Notes: generated by a model from the sequence alone, not told the origin. 64,000 nucleotides of DNA from UBA6814 sp040753075 (GCA_040753075.1 JBFMHA010000010.1:1-64000), one strand, 5' to 3'. Positions 17,195-25,932 are shown, counted from the stretch's first letter. Translations and numbers: made by a program.

Positions 17195-17941
17195 CTACGC
17201 CGCGGCGATGGCCTTCACCAGCACGTTGGTCACGTTCTCGGCGTTGGCCTTGAAGATCCTGAGGATCTCGTCCCAGGTGACGGGGTGCTCGTCCTCTTTC
17301 CAGCAGTCGTAGTCCGTGGACATGGCCACGGCCGCGTAGGGGATGCCGGCCTCGCCCGCCAGGGCGGCCTCGGGCGCGGTGCTCATGTTGATGACGTCCG
17401 CGCCCCAGGCCCGGAACATGTGGGACTCGGCCCGGGTGGAGAAGCGCGGGCCCTCGATGGTCACCACGGTCCCCCGGGGGTGGTGGGCGACGCCCAGCTC
17501 CGCGCAGGCCGCGACGAGCCCGGCGCGCAGGCCGGCGTCGAAGGGGTCGGCCAGGGGGGTGTGGGCCGGGCTGTGGGGCGCGAAGCTCTCGTGGAAGGTC
17601 AGGGCGCGGCGGCGGGTGAAGTCGATGAACTGGTCCAGGACCACCAGATGGCCGCGGTCGATTTCCTGACGCAGGGAGCCCACCGCGGTGGTGGCCAGGA
17701 TGTGGGTGCAGCCGATCTCCTTGAGCGCGGTGATGTTGGCCCGGTTGTTCACGAACGTCGGGGGGACGGTGTGCTCGCGGCCGTGCCGGGCCAGGAGGAA
17801 GACCTGCTTGCCGGCGATGGTCCCGGCCTTGAGGGGCGACGAGGGCGCGCCCCAGACGGTGTCCACGTCAAGGTCCCGGGGGTCCTGGAGGATGTCCGGG
17901 TTGTCCAGGCCGCTGCCGCCGATGATGCCGAACACGGGCAT
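17195..17941 (-). CDS. mtnP: S-methyl-5'-thioadenosine phosphorylase
   Basis: This 248-residue phosphorylase releases adenine and 5-methylthioribose-1-phosphate from methylthioadenosine, a by-product of polyamine and other SAM reactions. Motifs: I-G-G-S-G at the N-terminus, A-R-H-G-R-E-H-T-V-P-P, V-T-I-E-G-P-R-F-S-T-R-A-E-S and the M-S-T-A-P-E-A segment, with S-T-D-Y-D-C-W near residue 208. These place it in the MTAP rather than purine-nucleoside-phosphorylase branch. It follows apt by 82 bp; Apt would use the adenine produced. Confidence 0.95.
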   Translation of the reverse strand: MPVFGIIGGSGLDNPDILQDPRDLDVDTVWGAPSSPLKAGTIAGKQVFLLARHGREHTVPPTFVNNRANITALKEIGCTHILATTAVGSLRQEIDRGHLVVLDQFIDFTRRRALTFHESFAPHSPAHTPLADPFDAGLRAGLVAACAELGVAHHPRGTVVTIEGPRFSTRAESHMFRAWGADVINMSTAPEAALAGEAGIPYAAVAMSTDYDCWKEDEHPVTWDEILRIFKANAENVTNVLVKAIAAA

Positions 17942-17968
17942 GATGCCATCCTTGGTGTTTTTCAGACA

Positions 17969-18002
17969 GCGCCCTCCGCCCCGGGTGCGGGACGGAGGGC
18001 GC
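17969..18002 (-). terminator. hairpin between apt and mtnP
   Basis: A perfect 10-bp stem (GCGCCCTCCG with CGGAGGGCGC) and a 14-base loop lie between the two genes. On the minus strand it is followed by TGTCTGAAAAACACC, without a U-run, so it may only attenuate or stabilise the transcript. Confidence 0.4.
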
Positions 18003-18023
18003 GCAGGGTGCGAAAACGAGGGA

Positions 18024-18530
18024 TTACAGCTTGACCACGGAGGTGAAGGGCCGGCCCAGCTTCTCCTTGCCGCCCAGGTAGGTGAGTTCGATGAGGAAGC
18101 TCACCCCGCTGACGATGCCCCCGGCCTTCTCCACCAGGTCGCAGACCCCGACCATGGTGCCGCCGGTGGCCAGCACGTCGTCCACCAGCAGGACCTTCTC
18201 GCCCTTGGCCACGGCGTCCTCGTGCATGAACAGCGAGTCGGCGCCGTACTCCAGGTCGTAGGTCACGGAGAGGGTGGCGTAGGGCAGCTTGCCCGACTTG
18301 CGCACCGGCACGCAGCCCAGGCCCAGCTTGTGGGCCAGGGGCGCGCCCAGGATGAAGCCCCGCGCCTCGGCGGACACGATCTTGGTGGCGCCGTTGCCGC
18401 CGATCAGATCGGCCATGGCGTCGATGGCGTAGCGAAAGGCCCGGGGGTCGCCGAGCAGGGGGGTGATGTCCCAGAAGGTGATGCCGGGCTTGAAGTCCTT
18501 GATGGGCCGGATGTACTGCTTGAGGTCCAT
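18024..18530 (-). CDS. apt: adenine phosphoribosyltransferase
   Basis: This 168-residue enzyme makes AMP from adenine and PRPP. It has the N-terminal I-P-D/R-P-I-K-D-F-x-P-G-I-x-F-W-D-I-T-P-L-L pattern of Apt, E-A-R-G-F-I-L-G near residue 60 and the PRPP loop V-L-L-V-D-D-V-L-A-T-G-G-T near residue 120. Its neighbour mtnP supplies adenine, so the pair forms an adenine salvage unit. Confidence 0.97.
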   Translation of the reverse strand: MDLKQYIRPIKDFKPGITFWDITPLLGDPRAFRYAIDAMADLIGGNGATKIVSAEARGFILGAPLAHKLGLGCVPVRKSGKLPYATLSVTYDLEYGADSLFMHEDAVAKGEKVLLVDDVLATGGTMVGVCDLVEKAGGIVSGVSFLIELTYLGGKEKLGRPFTSVVKL

Positions 18531-18621
18531 GGACGAGTCCTCCGATGCGGGGATTGCGCTGCTGGAATATCCTGCAACTAAAGTGCCGCAAGACGCTTGT
18601 CAATCGCGCGGCGCCGGGCGG

Positions 18622-20919
18622 TCAGTCCTTGAAGAAGGCCTCCAGCCTCCCGTCCGTGAGGCGCAGGAGCATCTTGGCCTCGCCGGAGCGGGTCTTGACC
18701 CGGACCCGGGTGAAGGTGCGGCCCTTGGCCAGCAGGTCCCGGGCCTGGTCCTCGCTCACCGCCCCGCCGCGGAAGGTGCGGGGGATGGAGAAGCCGCAGC
18801 CGCCGTGCTCGGGCAGGAAATTGGCGCAGGACCAGGCGTTGCTTCCGGGCAGCACCTGGCCGCCGCAGCGGGGGCACGCGCCGATGGGCGCGGACGGGGC
18901 GGAGGATGGAGTCTCCTCGCCTGCGGGGGGCGCGGCAACTGCCTGCCGGCCAGCGCCGGCATTGGGCTCCCGGACGTCATGGGGCGAAGCGGAGCCGGCG
19001 GTCCCGCCCTCCCCTCCCGCCGGGCCTGCGTTGCCGGAAACCGGCGCGGGCCGGGACGGCGCAGGCCGCTGCGGCCGCTGCGGCCGGGCCACGGCGCGCA
19101 CCCCGCGCAACACCTGCTCCCGGATGTCGCGCATGAACTCCGGATAGGTGTCCCTGCCCGCCTCGATGTCCTTGAGCCGCTTCTCCCACTCCCCGGTCAT
19201 CTCCGGCGAAGCCACCTCGGGCAGGCGGCCGGCCACGGTGTCCGCCACGTGCAGGCCGCGGTCCGAGGCTACGAGCCGCTTGCCCTGCTTGTCCACGTAC
19301 TTGCGGGAGATGAGGGTTTCGATGGTGGCCGCCCGGGTGGCCGGGGTGCCCAGGCCGCGGTCCTTCATGGCCGCGGCCAGCTCCTCGTCCTCCACCAGCT
19401 TGCCCGCGGTCTCCATGGCCGCCAGGAGCGAGGCGTCGGTGAAGTGCAGGGGCGGCTTGGTCTGGTGGGGGACCGCCGCCACCTCCGCGGCCAGGGCCTT
19501 GGAGCCCTTGCGCAGCCTGGGCAGGGGGTTGTCCTCGGCTGCGCGCCAGGGCTCGGCCGCCAGCCAGCCGCGGTCGGCGAAGACCTTGCCCGTGGCCTTG
19601 AACCGCTCGCCCTCCACGTTGATCCACAGGGTGGTGGCGGCGAAGGTCGCCTCCGGCAGGAAGGCGGCCAGGGTGCGGCGGCAGACCATCTCGTAGATGG
19701 CCCACTCCCGGTCGCTGAGCGCGCCCTTCTCCACCTTGCGGGCGGTGGGGATGATGGCGTGGTGGTCCGTCACCTTCTTGTCGTCCACGCAGGCGAACTT
19801 GCCGCCGGCCTTGATGCGCCCGGCGGCCAGGGGGGTCACGTCCGGGAAGTGGTGGTGCACGGCGCGCAGGTGGTCCAGAAGCTCCTTGAATATCTCCTTG
19901 GTCAGATGCCGGGAGTCGGTGCGCGGGTAGGTGAGCACCTTCTTGGACTCGTAGAGGCCCTGGGCGATGGTCAGGGTGTCCTGGGCCGAGAACCCGTGCC
20001 GGGAGTTGGCCTCGCGCTGCAGGGTGGTGAGGTCGAAGGGCAGGGGCGGCTTCTGGGAGCCCTTGCGGCTCTTCACCTCGTCGGCCGCGCCCTCCTTGCC
20101 CTGGCACTTGGCGGCGATGGCCTCGGCCTGCTCCCGGTCGTCCAGCCGGGTCTCGGAGAACTCCGGCGGGCTGTGGCGCTGGGCCGCGAACCGCTCGGCC
20201 CCCTCCTCCCCGGCCTTCTCGCCCCCCTTCTCGAAGACCGCGTCCACGGTCCAGTAGTCCTTGGGCGTGAAGTTCTCGATCTCCCGGCGGCGGTCGGCCA
20301 GGAGCTTGAGCACCGGGGTCTGCACCCGGCCCACGGTCACGAGGTCCCGGTCCAGGACCGTGAACAGCCGGGAGAAGTTCATGCCGATGAGCCAGTCGGC
20401 CTCGGCCCGGGCGAACGCGGCCAGGCCCAGGTTGCGCTTCTGCTCGTCGGGGAAGGCCGCGTCCAGGGCCTTCTTCAGGCCGGCCTCGGTCATGTCCGAG
20501 GCCCAGAGCCGGCGCACGGGCTTGGCGCAGCCGGCCATGAGGTAGATGCGGCGGAAGATGAGTTCGCCCTCGCGGCCGGCGTCCGTGGCGTTCACGATGT
20601 CGCCGATGCGGGGGTCGAGCATGAGCCCCTTGATGGTCTCGAACTGGTCCGCGGTCTTGTCCAGGACCCGCAGCCTGAACTTCCGGGGCAGGATGGGGAG
20701 CTGGCTGAGGGACCAGCGGCCGGCCCAGGCCGCGTCCTGCTCCTCGGGCTCGGCGATGCCCACCAGGTGGCCCACGGCCCAGGTGACGACGTGGCGCGGC
20801 CCCTCCAGGGAGCCCCTGCCCCCGCCGCGCACCCCCAGCACCTTGGCGATCTCCCGCCCCACGGACGGCTTCTCGGCCACGATGAGGGTCTTGAGCGGGG
20901 CGGAAGTGGATTCAGGCAT
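18622..20919 (-). CDS. topB: DNA topoisomerase III (type IA)
   Basis: This is a 765-residue type IA topoisomerase. The Toprim domain starts T-L-I-V-A-E-K-P-S-V-G-R-E-I-A and has N-A-T-D-A-G-R-E-G-E; the active-site tyrosine is about residue 331 in L-T-Y-P-R-T-D-S. It resembles TopB, which decatenates replicated DNA, rather than TopA. After the core, residues about 620-680 are Pro/Ala-rich and disordered, then one cysteine cluster (C-P-R-C-G-G...C-A-N...C-G-F) and a short basic C-terminal domain. I chose ATG 20919 because the Toprim strand begins 10 residues later; 37 upstream codons look non-coding. Confidence 0.93.
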   Translation of the reverse strand: MPESTSAPLKTLIVAEKPSVGREIAKVLGVRGGGRGSLEGPRHVVTWAVGHLVGIAEPEEQDAAWAGRWSLSQLPILPRKFRLRVLDKTADQFETIKGLMLDPRIGDIVNATDAGREGELIFRRIYLMAGCAKPVRRLWASDMTEAGLKKALDAAFPDEQKRNLGLAAFARAEADWLIGMNFSRLFTVLDRDLVTVGRVQTPVLKLLADRRREIENFTPKDYWTVDAVFEKGGEKAGEEGAERFAAQRHSPPEFSETRLDDREQAEAIAAKCQGKEGAADEVKSRKGSQKPPLPFDLTTLQREANSRHGFSAQDTLTIAQGLYESKKVLTYPRTDSRHLTKEIFKELLDHLRAVHHHFPDVTPLAAGRIKAGGKFACVDDKKVTDHHAIIPTARKVEKGALSDREWAIYEMVCRRTLAAFLPEATFAATTLWINVEGERFKATGKVFADRGWLAAEPWRAAEDNPLPRLRKGSKALAAEVAAVPHQTKPPLHFTDASLLAAMETAGKLVEDEELAAAMKDRGLGTPATRAATIETLISRKYVDKQGKRLVASDRGLHVADTVAGRLPEVASPEMTGEWEKRLKDIEAGRDTYPEFMRDIREQVLRGVRAVARPQRPQRPAPSRPAPVSGNAGPAGGEGGTAGSASPHDVREPNAGAGRQAVAAPPAGEETPSSAPSAPIGACPRCGGQVLPGSNAWSCANFLPEHGGCGFSIPRTFRGGAVSEDQARDLLAKGRTFTRVRVKTRSGEAKMLLRLTDGRLEAFFKD

Positions 20920-21140
20920 GGCGGATGGTCCTCGGGCAGCGGAGGCATAGCATGGCGGGGACAGGGGCTCAACAGGCCGCCGGGGGATGCCGGCGACCCG
21001 CCCGGCCAGGTCCAGGCTCGTCGCCCGCACGGAGGCAGGCCTCGCCTGCCCCTGTGGCTCTCTTTTCGTCTCCCCGCTTCATCTCCAGACCGAAATGGTC
21101 TACTCTTGACTGGCCATCTTGTGATCCACAGGGGGAACAC

Positions 21141-21545
21141 ATGTCCATCGTGCAGTGGGACGAGACGCTTTCCGTGGGGGTGCGGGAGATCGACGCGCAG
21201 CACAAGGGGCTCCTGCGCCTCATCAACGAACTGCACGACTCCATGGCCGCAGGCAGGTCCCGGGAGACGCTCGGGGAGGTGGTGTCCCTGCTCAAGGACT
21301 ACGCGCACTCCCACTTCTCCACCGAGGAGAAGTACATGCGCCAGACCGGATTCCCGGGGCTCGAGGAGCACCGGCTCCAGCACGAGTCGTTCATCGCGAA
21401 GGTGCGCGACTTCGAGCAGGAGATCAGCGAAGGCCGCACCACGCCCCTGGAGGTGGTCCTCTTCCTGCTGGACTGGTACGTCAGCCACGTGAAGGGCGTG
21501 GACCGCCAGTACGCCGGCCACCTGCAGAGCCACGGCGTCAGCTGA
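21141..21545 (+). CDS. bacteriohemerythrin
   Basis: This 134-residue protein is a single hemerythrin domain, a di-iron oxygen-binding four-helix bundle. Ligands are at the expected spacing: His21 (D-A-Q-H-K-G-L), His58 and Glu62 (H-S-H-F-S-T-E-E), His77 and His81 (H-R-L-Q-H), then W-Y-V-S-H-V-K-G-V-D for the last His and Asp. In sulfate reducers such proteins bind or sense oxygen. GGGGGAAC precedes the ATG. It is followed 45 bp later by the toxin-antitoxin pair, which has its own promoter. Confidence 0.96.
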   Translation: MSIVQWDETLSVGVREIDAQHKGLLRLINELHDSMAAGRSRETLGEVVSLLKDYAHSHFSTEEKYMRQTGFPGLEEHRLQHESFIAKVRDFEQEISEGRTTPLEVVLFLLDWYVSHVKGVDRQYAGHLQSHGVS

Positions 21546-21555
21546 GGCCCAGGCC

Positions 21556-21584
21556 TTGACGTTGTGCTCGCAAGCGGGCACTAT
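21556..21584 (+). promoter_or_regulatory. sigma70 promoter of the toxin-antitoxin operon, predicting a leaderless mRNA
   Basis: TTGACG (21556-21561) and CACTAT (21579-21584) are 17 bp apart. The expected transcription start, about 7 bp past the -10 box, coincides with the ATG at 21591, and there is no purine-rich ribosome site in front of it. Confidence 0.6.
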
Positions 21585-21590
21585 TGCCCC

Positions 21591-22085
21591 ATGGATCTCC
21601 TCCCCGCCTCTGTCGTGGCCGATCGGCTGAGCCGCGACCCCTCGACCGTGCGGCGCTGGTGCCGCGACGGGATTTTGCCCGGCGCCTTGCGGGTGGGTCG
21701 GGACTGGGTGGTTCCGGCCCAGTCCCTGGAGCACTGGACCCCGCCCACGGCGCGAGGCCGCCGGCTGCGTTTGCCGGAACGGGAAATCCTGGCCGGCCTG
21801 GCGCGCCGCTACCTCTGGTGGAAGGATCCGGAACACTCCCTGTCCGACCCGTGGAGCATCCTCGCCCAGGCCATGGAGCTGGGGACCTGGGAGGACATAG
21901 CCCGTCTGGAGCGCAAAGCGGGCCGGGCCACGCTTCGCGACGTCCTGCGCCGCGCCCCGGCCGGGGCCTTCTCCCCGCGCTCCTGGCATTTCTGGCACAT
22001 CCGCCTGGGCTTGGCCCGCCTGCCCGGCCAGGTCCAGCCTCCGCCTCGACGCGCCTTCCTGTCCGAGCAGGAGAGCGCCCCGTGA
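21591..22085 (+). CDS. helix-turn-helix protein, probable antitoxin of the AbiEii pair
   Basis: This 164-residue protein has an N-terminal MerR/excisionase-type helix-turn-helix (residues about 5-48: S-V-V-A-D-R-L-S-R-D-P-S-T-V-R-R-W then G-R-D-W-V-V-P). The rest is a Leu/Arg-rich helical region with many Trp residues (W-W-K-D, S-W-H-F-W-H), not like the AbiEi antitoxin fold. Its TGA overlaps the GTG start of the nucleotidyltransferase toxin (GTGA), the typical antitoxin-then-toxin order. By position it should neutralise the toxin and repress the operon. I chose ATG 21591 over 21564 because the promoter -10 lies between them. Confidence 0.75.
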   Translation: MDLLPASVVADRLSRDPSTVRRWCRDGILPGALRVGRDWVVPAQSLEHWTPPTARGRRLRLPEREILAGLARRYLWWKDPEHSLSDPWSILAQAMELGTWEDIARLERKAGRATLRDVLRRAPAGAFSPRSWHFWHIRLGLARLPGQVQPPPRRAFLSEQESAP

Positions 22086-22738
22086 GCCCGTTCCCGCACC
22101 GGGACATCCTGCCCGCCCCCCAGCAACTGCTTTGGCCGGATCTGGCCGCCATTCCCGCCCACTTCGTGCTCTACGGCGGCACGGCCGTGGCCCTGCACCT
22201 GGGGCACCGCATTTCGGTGGACTTCGACTTCTTCGCCACCCCGGGGTTCGAGCCCCCGGCCCTGCTGGACTCCCTCCCGTTCCTGCAGGACGCGGAAATA
22301 CTCCAGTCCACGGCAAACACCTTGACCGTTCTCGTCGCACGGGACGGAACGGTGAAACTTTCCTTCTTCGGCGGCCTGGGCTTCGGGCGGGTGGGCGAAC
22401 CTCGCGCCACTCCGGATGGAGTCTTGCGCGTAGCCTCGCCCCTGGACCTCCTGGCGACCAAGCTCAAGACCCTGCTCTCCCGGGCCGCGGCCCGGGACTA
22501 TGCCGACCTGGCCGCCCTGCTCCGCTCCGGCCTGACGCTCCAGGAAGGCCTGGCCGCGGCCGTCGCCCTCTACGGCGCGAGCTTCCCGATTGCCGCCGCG
22601 GTGCGCGGCCTGTGCTATTTCGACGACCTGGGCGAGGAGCTCGCCCGCAATGATCAGCAAATGCTCATGGACGCGGTCCGCGCCCTCCCCCTCGACCTGC
22701 CCGAGATACATCTGGCCAGCCCGAACCTGGCCCCTTGA
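22082..22738 (+). CDS. AbiEii/AbiGii-type nucleotidyltransferase toxin
   Basis: This is a 218-residue protein with the minimal nucleotidyltransferase core of the AbiEii family: Y-G-G-T-A-V-A-L-H-L-G-H-R-I-S-V-D-F-D-F-F, in which G-G-T-A and the D-x-D pair form the nucleotide and metal site. A downstream D-L-L-A-T-K-L-K segment and R-D-Y-x-D-L-A-A-L are also family traits. AbiEii-type toxins modify tRNA or other targets with nucleotides and can give phage defence or stabilise DNA. Start is GTG 22082, overlapping the antitoxin stop; its downstream neighbour mntP is convergent. Confidence 0.87.
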   Translation: MSPFPHRDILPAPQQLLWPDLAAIPAHFVLYGGTAVALHLGHRISVDFDFFATPGFEPPALLDSLPFLQDAEILQSTANTLTVLVARDGTVKLSFFGGLGFGRVGEPRATPDGVLRVASPLDLLATKLKTLLSRAAARDYADLAALLRSGLTLQEGLAAAVALYGASFPIAAAVRGLCYFDDLGEELARNDQQMLMDAVRALPLDLPEIHLASPNLAP

Positions 22739-22744
22739 GCCGGC

Positions 22745-23299
22745 CTACCCCGCCAGCACCTTCACCCCGATGCCGATGAGCACCAGGCCGCCCAGGATCT
22801 CGGCGTAGACGCCCAGCCGGGTCGCCCGGGCCACGCGGCAGCCCAGGTGCAGGCCGAGCACGGTGAAGCCGGCGGCCACCAGGCCGATGACCGCCACCGG
22901 CAGCCAGATGGAGACCTGAACCAGGGACAGGGACAGGCCCACGGCCAGGGCGTCGATGCTCACCGCCACCCCGAGCGCCAGGAGCCGCAACCCGCGGGTG
23001 TTGTCCGCGCGCTCGCCCCCCTCCTCGGCGTGGAGCGCCTCCCAGAGCATCTTGCCGCCCACCCAGACCAGGAGCCCGAAGGCGATCCACGGGGCCGCGC
23101 CGGTCACGAAGTCCCGCACCGCCAGGCCCGCGCCCCAGCCGATGACCGGCATGAGCGCCTGGAGCCCGCCGAACACCGCGGCCATGCGCAGGGCGCGCCC
23201 GTTTCCCACCCGCTCCAGGCTGCACCCGGTGGCGCAGGACACCGCGAACGCGTCCATGGCCAGGGCCACGGCCACGGCCAGTATCTCGTAGAGGCTCAT
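22745..23299 (-). CDS. mntP: MntP-family manganese efflux pump
   Basis: This 184-residue membrane protein has six hydrophobic helices and the two MntP repeats: A-L-A-M-D-A-F-A-V-S-C-A-T-G in helix 1 and V-A-V-S-I-D-A-L-A-V-G-L-S in helix 4, with the Asp residues expected to bind Mn2+. It exports manganese. The ATG at 23299 follows the argC stop by 16 bp, so it may be the last gene of the argC operon. No yybP-ykoY-like riboswitch is visible, and there is no room for one. Confidence 0.93.
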   Translation of the reverse strand: MSLYEILAVAVALAMDAFAVSCATGCSLERVGNGRALRMAAVFGGLQALMPVIGWGAGLAVRDFVTGAAPWIAFGLLVWVGGKMLWEALHAEEGGERADNTRGLRLLALGVAVSIDALAVGLSLSLVQVSIWLPVAVIGLVAAGFTVLGLHLGCRVARATRLGVYAEILGGLVLIGIGVKVLAG

Positions 23300-23315
23300 C
23301 GGCCGGACAGGCCCC

Positions 23316-24371
23316 TTACGGCATGAGCGGGGCCAGGTTCAGGCCCGCGTCCAGGGGCAGGCCGCACATGAGGTTGGCGTTGGCCAGGGCCTGGCCCGAC
23401 GCGCCGCGGCAGAGGTTGTCGACGGCCGACAGGATGAGCAGCCGGCCGGTGCGCGGGTCCTTGACCAGGCCGATGTCGCAGAACATGGCGCCCCGCACCC
23501 AGCGGGTTTCGGGCAGGGTCCCCTGGGGCAGGACCCGCACCCAGGGATGGGGCGCGTAGGCCGACTCGTAGGCGGCCTGGATGTCCTCCGCCGGGACGTC
23601 CGCCTTGAGCCGGGTGTAGATGGTGGAGAGGATGCCCCGGTTGATGGGCAGCAGGTGCGTGTTGAAGGAGATCTTCAGGTCCGCGCCGGCGATGGCGGAG
23701 ATCTCCTGCTCGATCTCCGGGGTGTGCCGGTGCTTGCCCAGGTTGTAGGCGCGGAAGGTGTCGGACACCTCGCAGAACAGGGTCCCCACGCTGGCCTTGC
23801 GGCCCGCGCCCGTGGCCCCGGACTTGGAGTCGGCCACGATGCCGTCGGTCTCCACCAGCCCGGCCCGGAGCGCCGGGTACAGTCCCAGGATCACCGAGGT
23901 GGGGTAGCAGCCCGGGTTGGCCACCAGCCGGGCGGACTTCACCTGCTCGGCGTAGAGCTCGACGAGCCCGAAGGCGGCCTGGGGCAGCAGTTCCGGATGG
24001 CGGTGCTCCAGGCCGTACCACTGGGCGTAGACCGCGGGGTCGTGCAGCCGGAAGTCCGCGGACAGGTCCACCACCTTCACGCCCCGGGCCAGCAGGTCCG
24101 CGGCCATGTCCATGGCCGTGCCGTGGGGCACGGCCAGGAACACCAGGGCGCAGGACGCGGCCAGGGCCGCGGGATCGGGCTCGCTGACCGCCAGCCCGGC
24201 CAGGGGCAGGCCGGCCAGGTTGGGATAGAGCTGGGCCAGGGTCTTGCCCGCATCGGCGCGGGAGGTGGCCGCCGCCAGTTCGAAGGCCGGGTGCAGGGCG
24301 AGCAGCCGGGTGAGCTCCAGGCCGGTGTAGCCGGTGACGCCCACCAGGCCGACGGGAATCTTCTGGGACAT
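23316..24371 (-). CDS. argC: N-acetyl-gamma-glutamyl-phosphate reductase
   Basis: This 351-residue enzyme reduces N-acetylglutamyl-phosphate with NADPH in arginine synthesis. The N-terminus is V-G-L-V-G-V-T-G-Y-T-G-L-E-L-T-R-L-L; the catalytic Cys is in V-A-N-P-G-C-Y-P-T-S near residue 155; the later H-L-L-P-I-N-R-G-I-L-S-T-I motif is present. It lies 8 bp after the DUF1844 gene, in one operon with it. Confidence 0.97.
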   Translation of the reverse strand: MSQKIPVGLVGVTGYTGLELTRLLALHPAFELAAATSRADAGKTLAQLYPNLAGLPLAGLAVSEPDPAALAASCALVFLAVPHGTAMDMAADLLARGVKVVDLSADFRLHDPAVYAQWYGLEHRHPELLPQAAFGLVELYAEQVKSARLVANPGCYPTSVILGLYPALRAGLVETDGIVADSKSGATGAGRKASVGTLFCEVSDTFRAYNLGKHRHTPEIEQEISAIAGADLKISFNTHLLPINRGILSTIYTRLKADVPAEDIQAAYESAYAPHPWVRVLPQGTLPETRWVRGAMFCDIGLVKDPRTGRLLILSAVDNLCRGASGQALANANLMCGLPLDAGLNLAPLMP

Positions 24372-24379
24372 GGGCGTAC

Positions 24380-24685
24380 CTACTTGGTCTTGACCACGTA
24401 CTTCATGCGCAGGTCGTAGAGCAGGCCCTCCAGCAGCCGGGCCTCGTCCGGGTCCAGGCAGCGGGAGGTCTTGTCCTTGAGCATGGAGAGGGTGTCGATG
24501 ATGTGCTTGGCCATGCCCAGGTCCTCGGCGGTCTGGCCGGAGGCGGGGTCCGGGACCTCGCCCATGTGCACCAGGGCCGCGGAGGCCAGGGACATGACGA
24601 AGGTGGAGAACGTGACCTTGGGCAGGGGCGCGCCCTGGCCCCCGCAGCCGCAGGGCTTGCCGGCGTGGGCGTTTGCGTCGGACAT
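24380..24685 (-). CDS. DUF1844 protein
   Basis: This is a 101-residue protein. After a Cys/Gly-rich start (K-P-C-G-C-G-G-Q-G) comes the DUF1844 core: F-S-T-F-V-M-S-L-A-S-A-A-L-V-H-M-G-E, then A-K-H-I-I-D-T-L-S-M-L-K-D-K-T and L-L-x-D-L-R-M-K-Y-V. Function is unknown; the family is widespread in deltaproteobacteria and Acidobacteria. It sits between the aminotransferase (41 bp) and argC (8 bp). Confidence 0.93.
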   Translation of the reverse strand: MSDANAHAGKPCGCGGQGAPLPKVTFSTFVMSLASAALVHMGEVPDPASGQTAEDLGMAKHIIDTLSMLKDKTSRCLDPDEARLLEGLLYDLRMKYVVKTK

Positions 24686-24726
24686 CTCGCTTACCTTCCG
24701 TAGTACGATCCGTTCCTGAAAAGATG

Positions 24727-25893
24727 CTACAGCGCCGGCGGGCCGTCCGCCAGGGCCTGTTCGTAGGCGGCCAGGGCCTGCTCCAGGTAGTCCCGGGACG
24801 CGGTGTAGCCGCCGGTCAGGCGCAGGGACCGGGCCAGGGCGTGCAGGCCCGCGGCCAGGTCGCCGTAGTCCACGTAGCCCATGTGTCCCACGCGCACGAT
24901 GCGGCCCTTGAGCTGGTCCTGGCCGCCGGCCATGACCACGCCGTAGCGCTCGGCCGCGGCCTTGAGCACCGCGCCGCCGTCCACGCCCGCGGGCAGGCGC
25001 ACGCTGGTCAGGCCCCAGGTGTAGTCCCGCTCGGCCAGGGGCGCAAGGCCCATGGCCGCGATGCCGGCCCGGCACATCTGGGTGAGCGCCCACTGCCGGC
25101 GGTAGATGGTGTCCAGGCCCGCCTGCCGGAACAGGTCCAGGCAGGTGTGCAGCCCCTGGATGAGGTTGATGCCCGGGGTGAACAGGGTCTGGGAGCCCAG
25201 GGTCTTCTTGCGCTCGCCCAGCAGGTCGAAATAGAAGTTCCGCGGGGCCGTCTGCTCCACCCGCTCCCAGGCCCGGGGGGACAGGGCGAGGAAGCTGAGG
25301 CCCGGGGGCAGCATGAGCCCCTTCTGGGAGCCGGTGAGCAGGCAGTCCACTCCCCACTCGTCCATGGGACAGGGCGAGATGCCCACAGCGGAGATGCCGT
25401 CCACCACCAGCATGACGTTGCGCCGCCGGGTGACTTCGGCGATCTGGCGCACCGGATGGAGCACGCCGGTGGAGGTCTCGGAGGCCTGCACGAACACGCC
25501 GGCGATGTCCGGGTGGGCGTCCAGGGTCTTGGCCACCAGCTCGGCGGTCACGGCCTTGCCCCAGGGCGCGCACAGGACGGTGCAGTCCAGGCCGTGCGAG
25601 CCGGCGATCTGGGTCCAGCGCTCGCCGAACTTGCCGGCCTCGACGACCAGCACCCGCTCCTTGGCCTTGAACAGGTTGCTGGCCGCGGCCCACATGGCCC
25701 CGGTGCCCGAGGCCGTAAGGATGAGCACCGGCCCGGCATGGCCGAACAGCTCCTTGAGGCCCGCCTGCACCTCGCCCAGCACCGCGGTGAACCCGGGCTT
25801 GCGGTGGTGCACCATGTCCATGGCCAGGGTGAGCCGCACCTCCTCGGGCAAGGGCGTGGGCCCCGGCGTCAGCAGCCGCATCTTGTCGCGCAT
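24727..25893 (-). CDS. PLP-dependent alanine-glyoxylate/serine-pyruvate type aminotransferase
   Basis: This is a 388-residue class V aminotransferase. It starts L-L-T-P-G-P-T-P-L-P, has the V-D-G-I-S-A-V-G segment and the PLP-lysine in G-S-Q-K-G-L-M-L-P-P-G-L near residue 190. The family covers alanine-glyoxylate, serine-pyruvate and related transaminases, so the exact substrate cannot be told. In this lineage such genes often stand next to argC. A good RBS (AGGAG) precedes the ATG. Confidence 0.92.
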   Translation of the reverse strand: MRDKMRLLTPGPTPLPEEVRLTLAMDMVHHRKPGFTAVLGEVQAGLKELFGHAGPVLILTASGTGAMWAAASNLFKAKERVLVVEAGKFGERWTQIAGSHGLDCTVLCAPWGKAVTAELVAKTLDAHPDIAGVFVQASETSTGVLHPVRQIAEVTRRRNVMLVVDGISAVGISPCPMDEWGVDCLLTGSQKGLMLPPGLSFLALSPRAWERVEQTAPRNFYFDLLGERKKTLGSQTLFTPGINLIQGLHTCLDLFRQAGLDTIYRRQWALTQMCRAGIAAMGLAPLAERDYTWGLTSVRLPAGVDGGAVLKAAAERYGVVMAGGQDQLKGRIVRVGHMGYVDYGDLAAGLHALARSLRLTGGYTASRDYLEQALAAYEQALADGPPAL

Positions 25894-25932
25894 TGATCGC
25901 TCCTTTGAAGACCGGGGGAAAGGGGGAAACTA

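Noticed and set aside
23300..23316. A manganese riboswitch for mntP
   Set aside because: Only 16 bp separate argC and mntP, which is too short.
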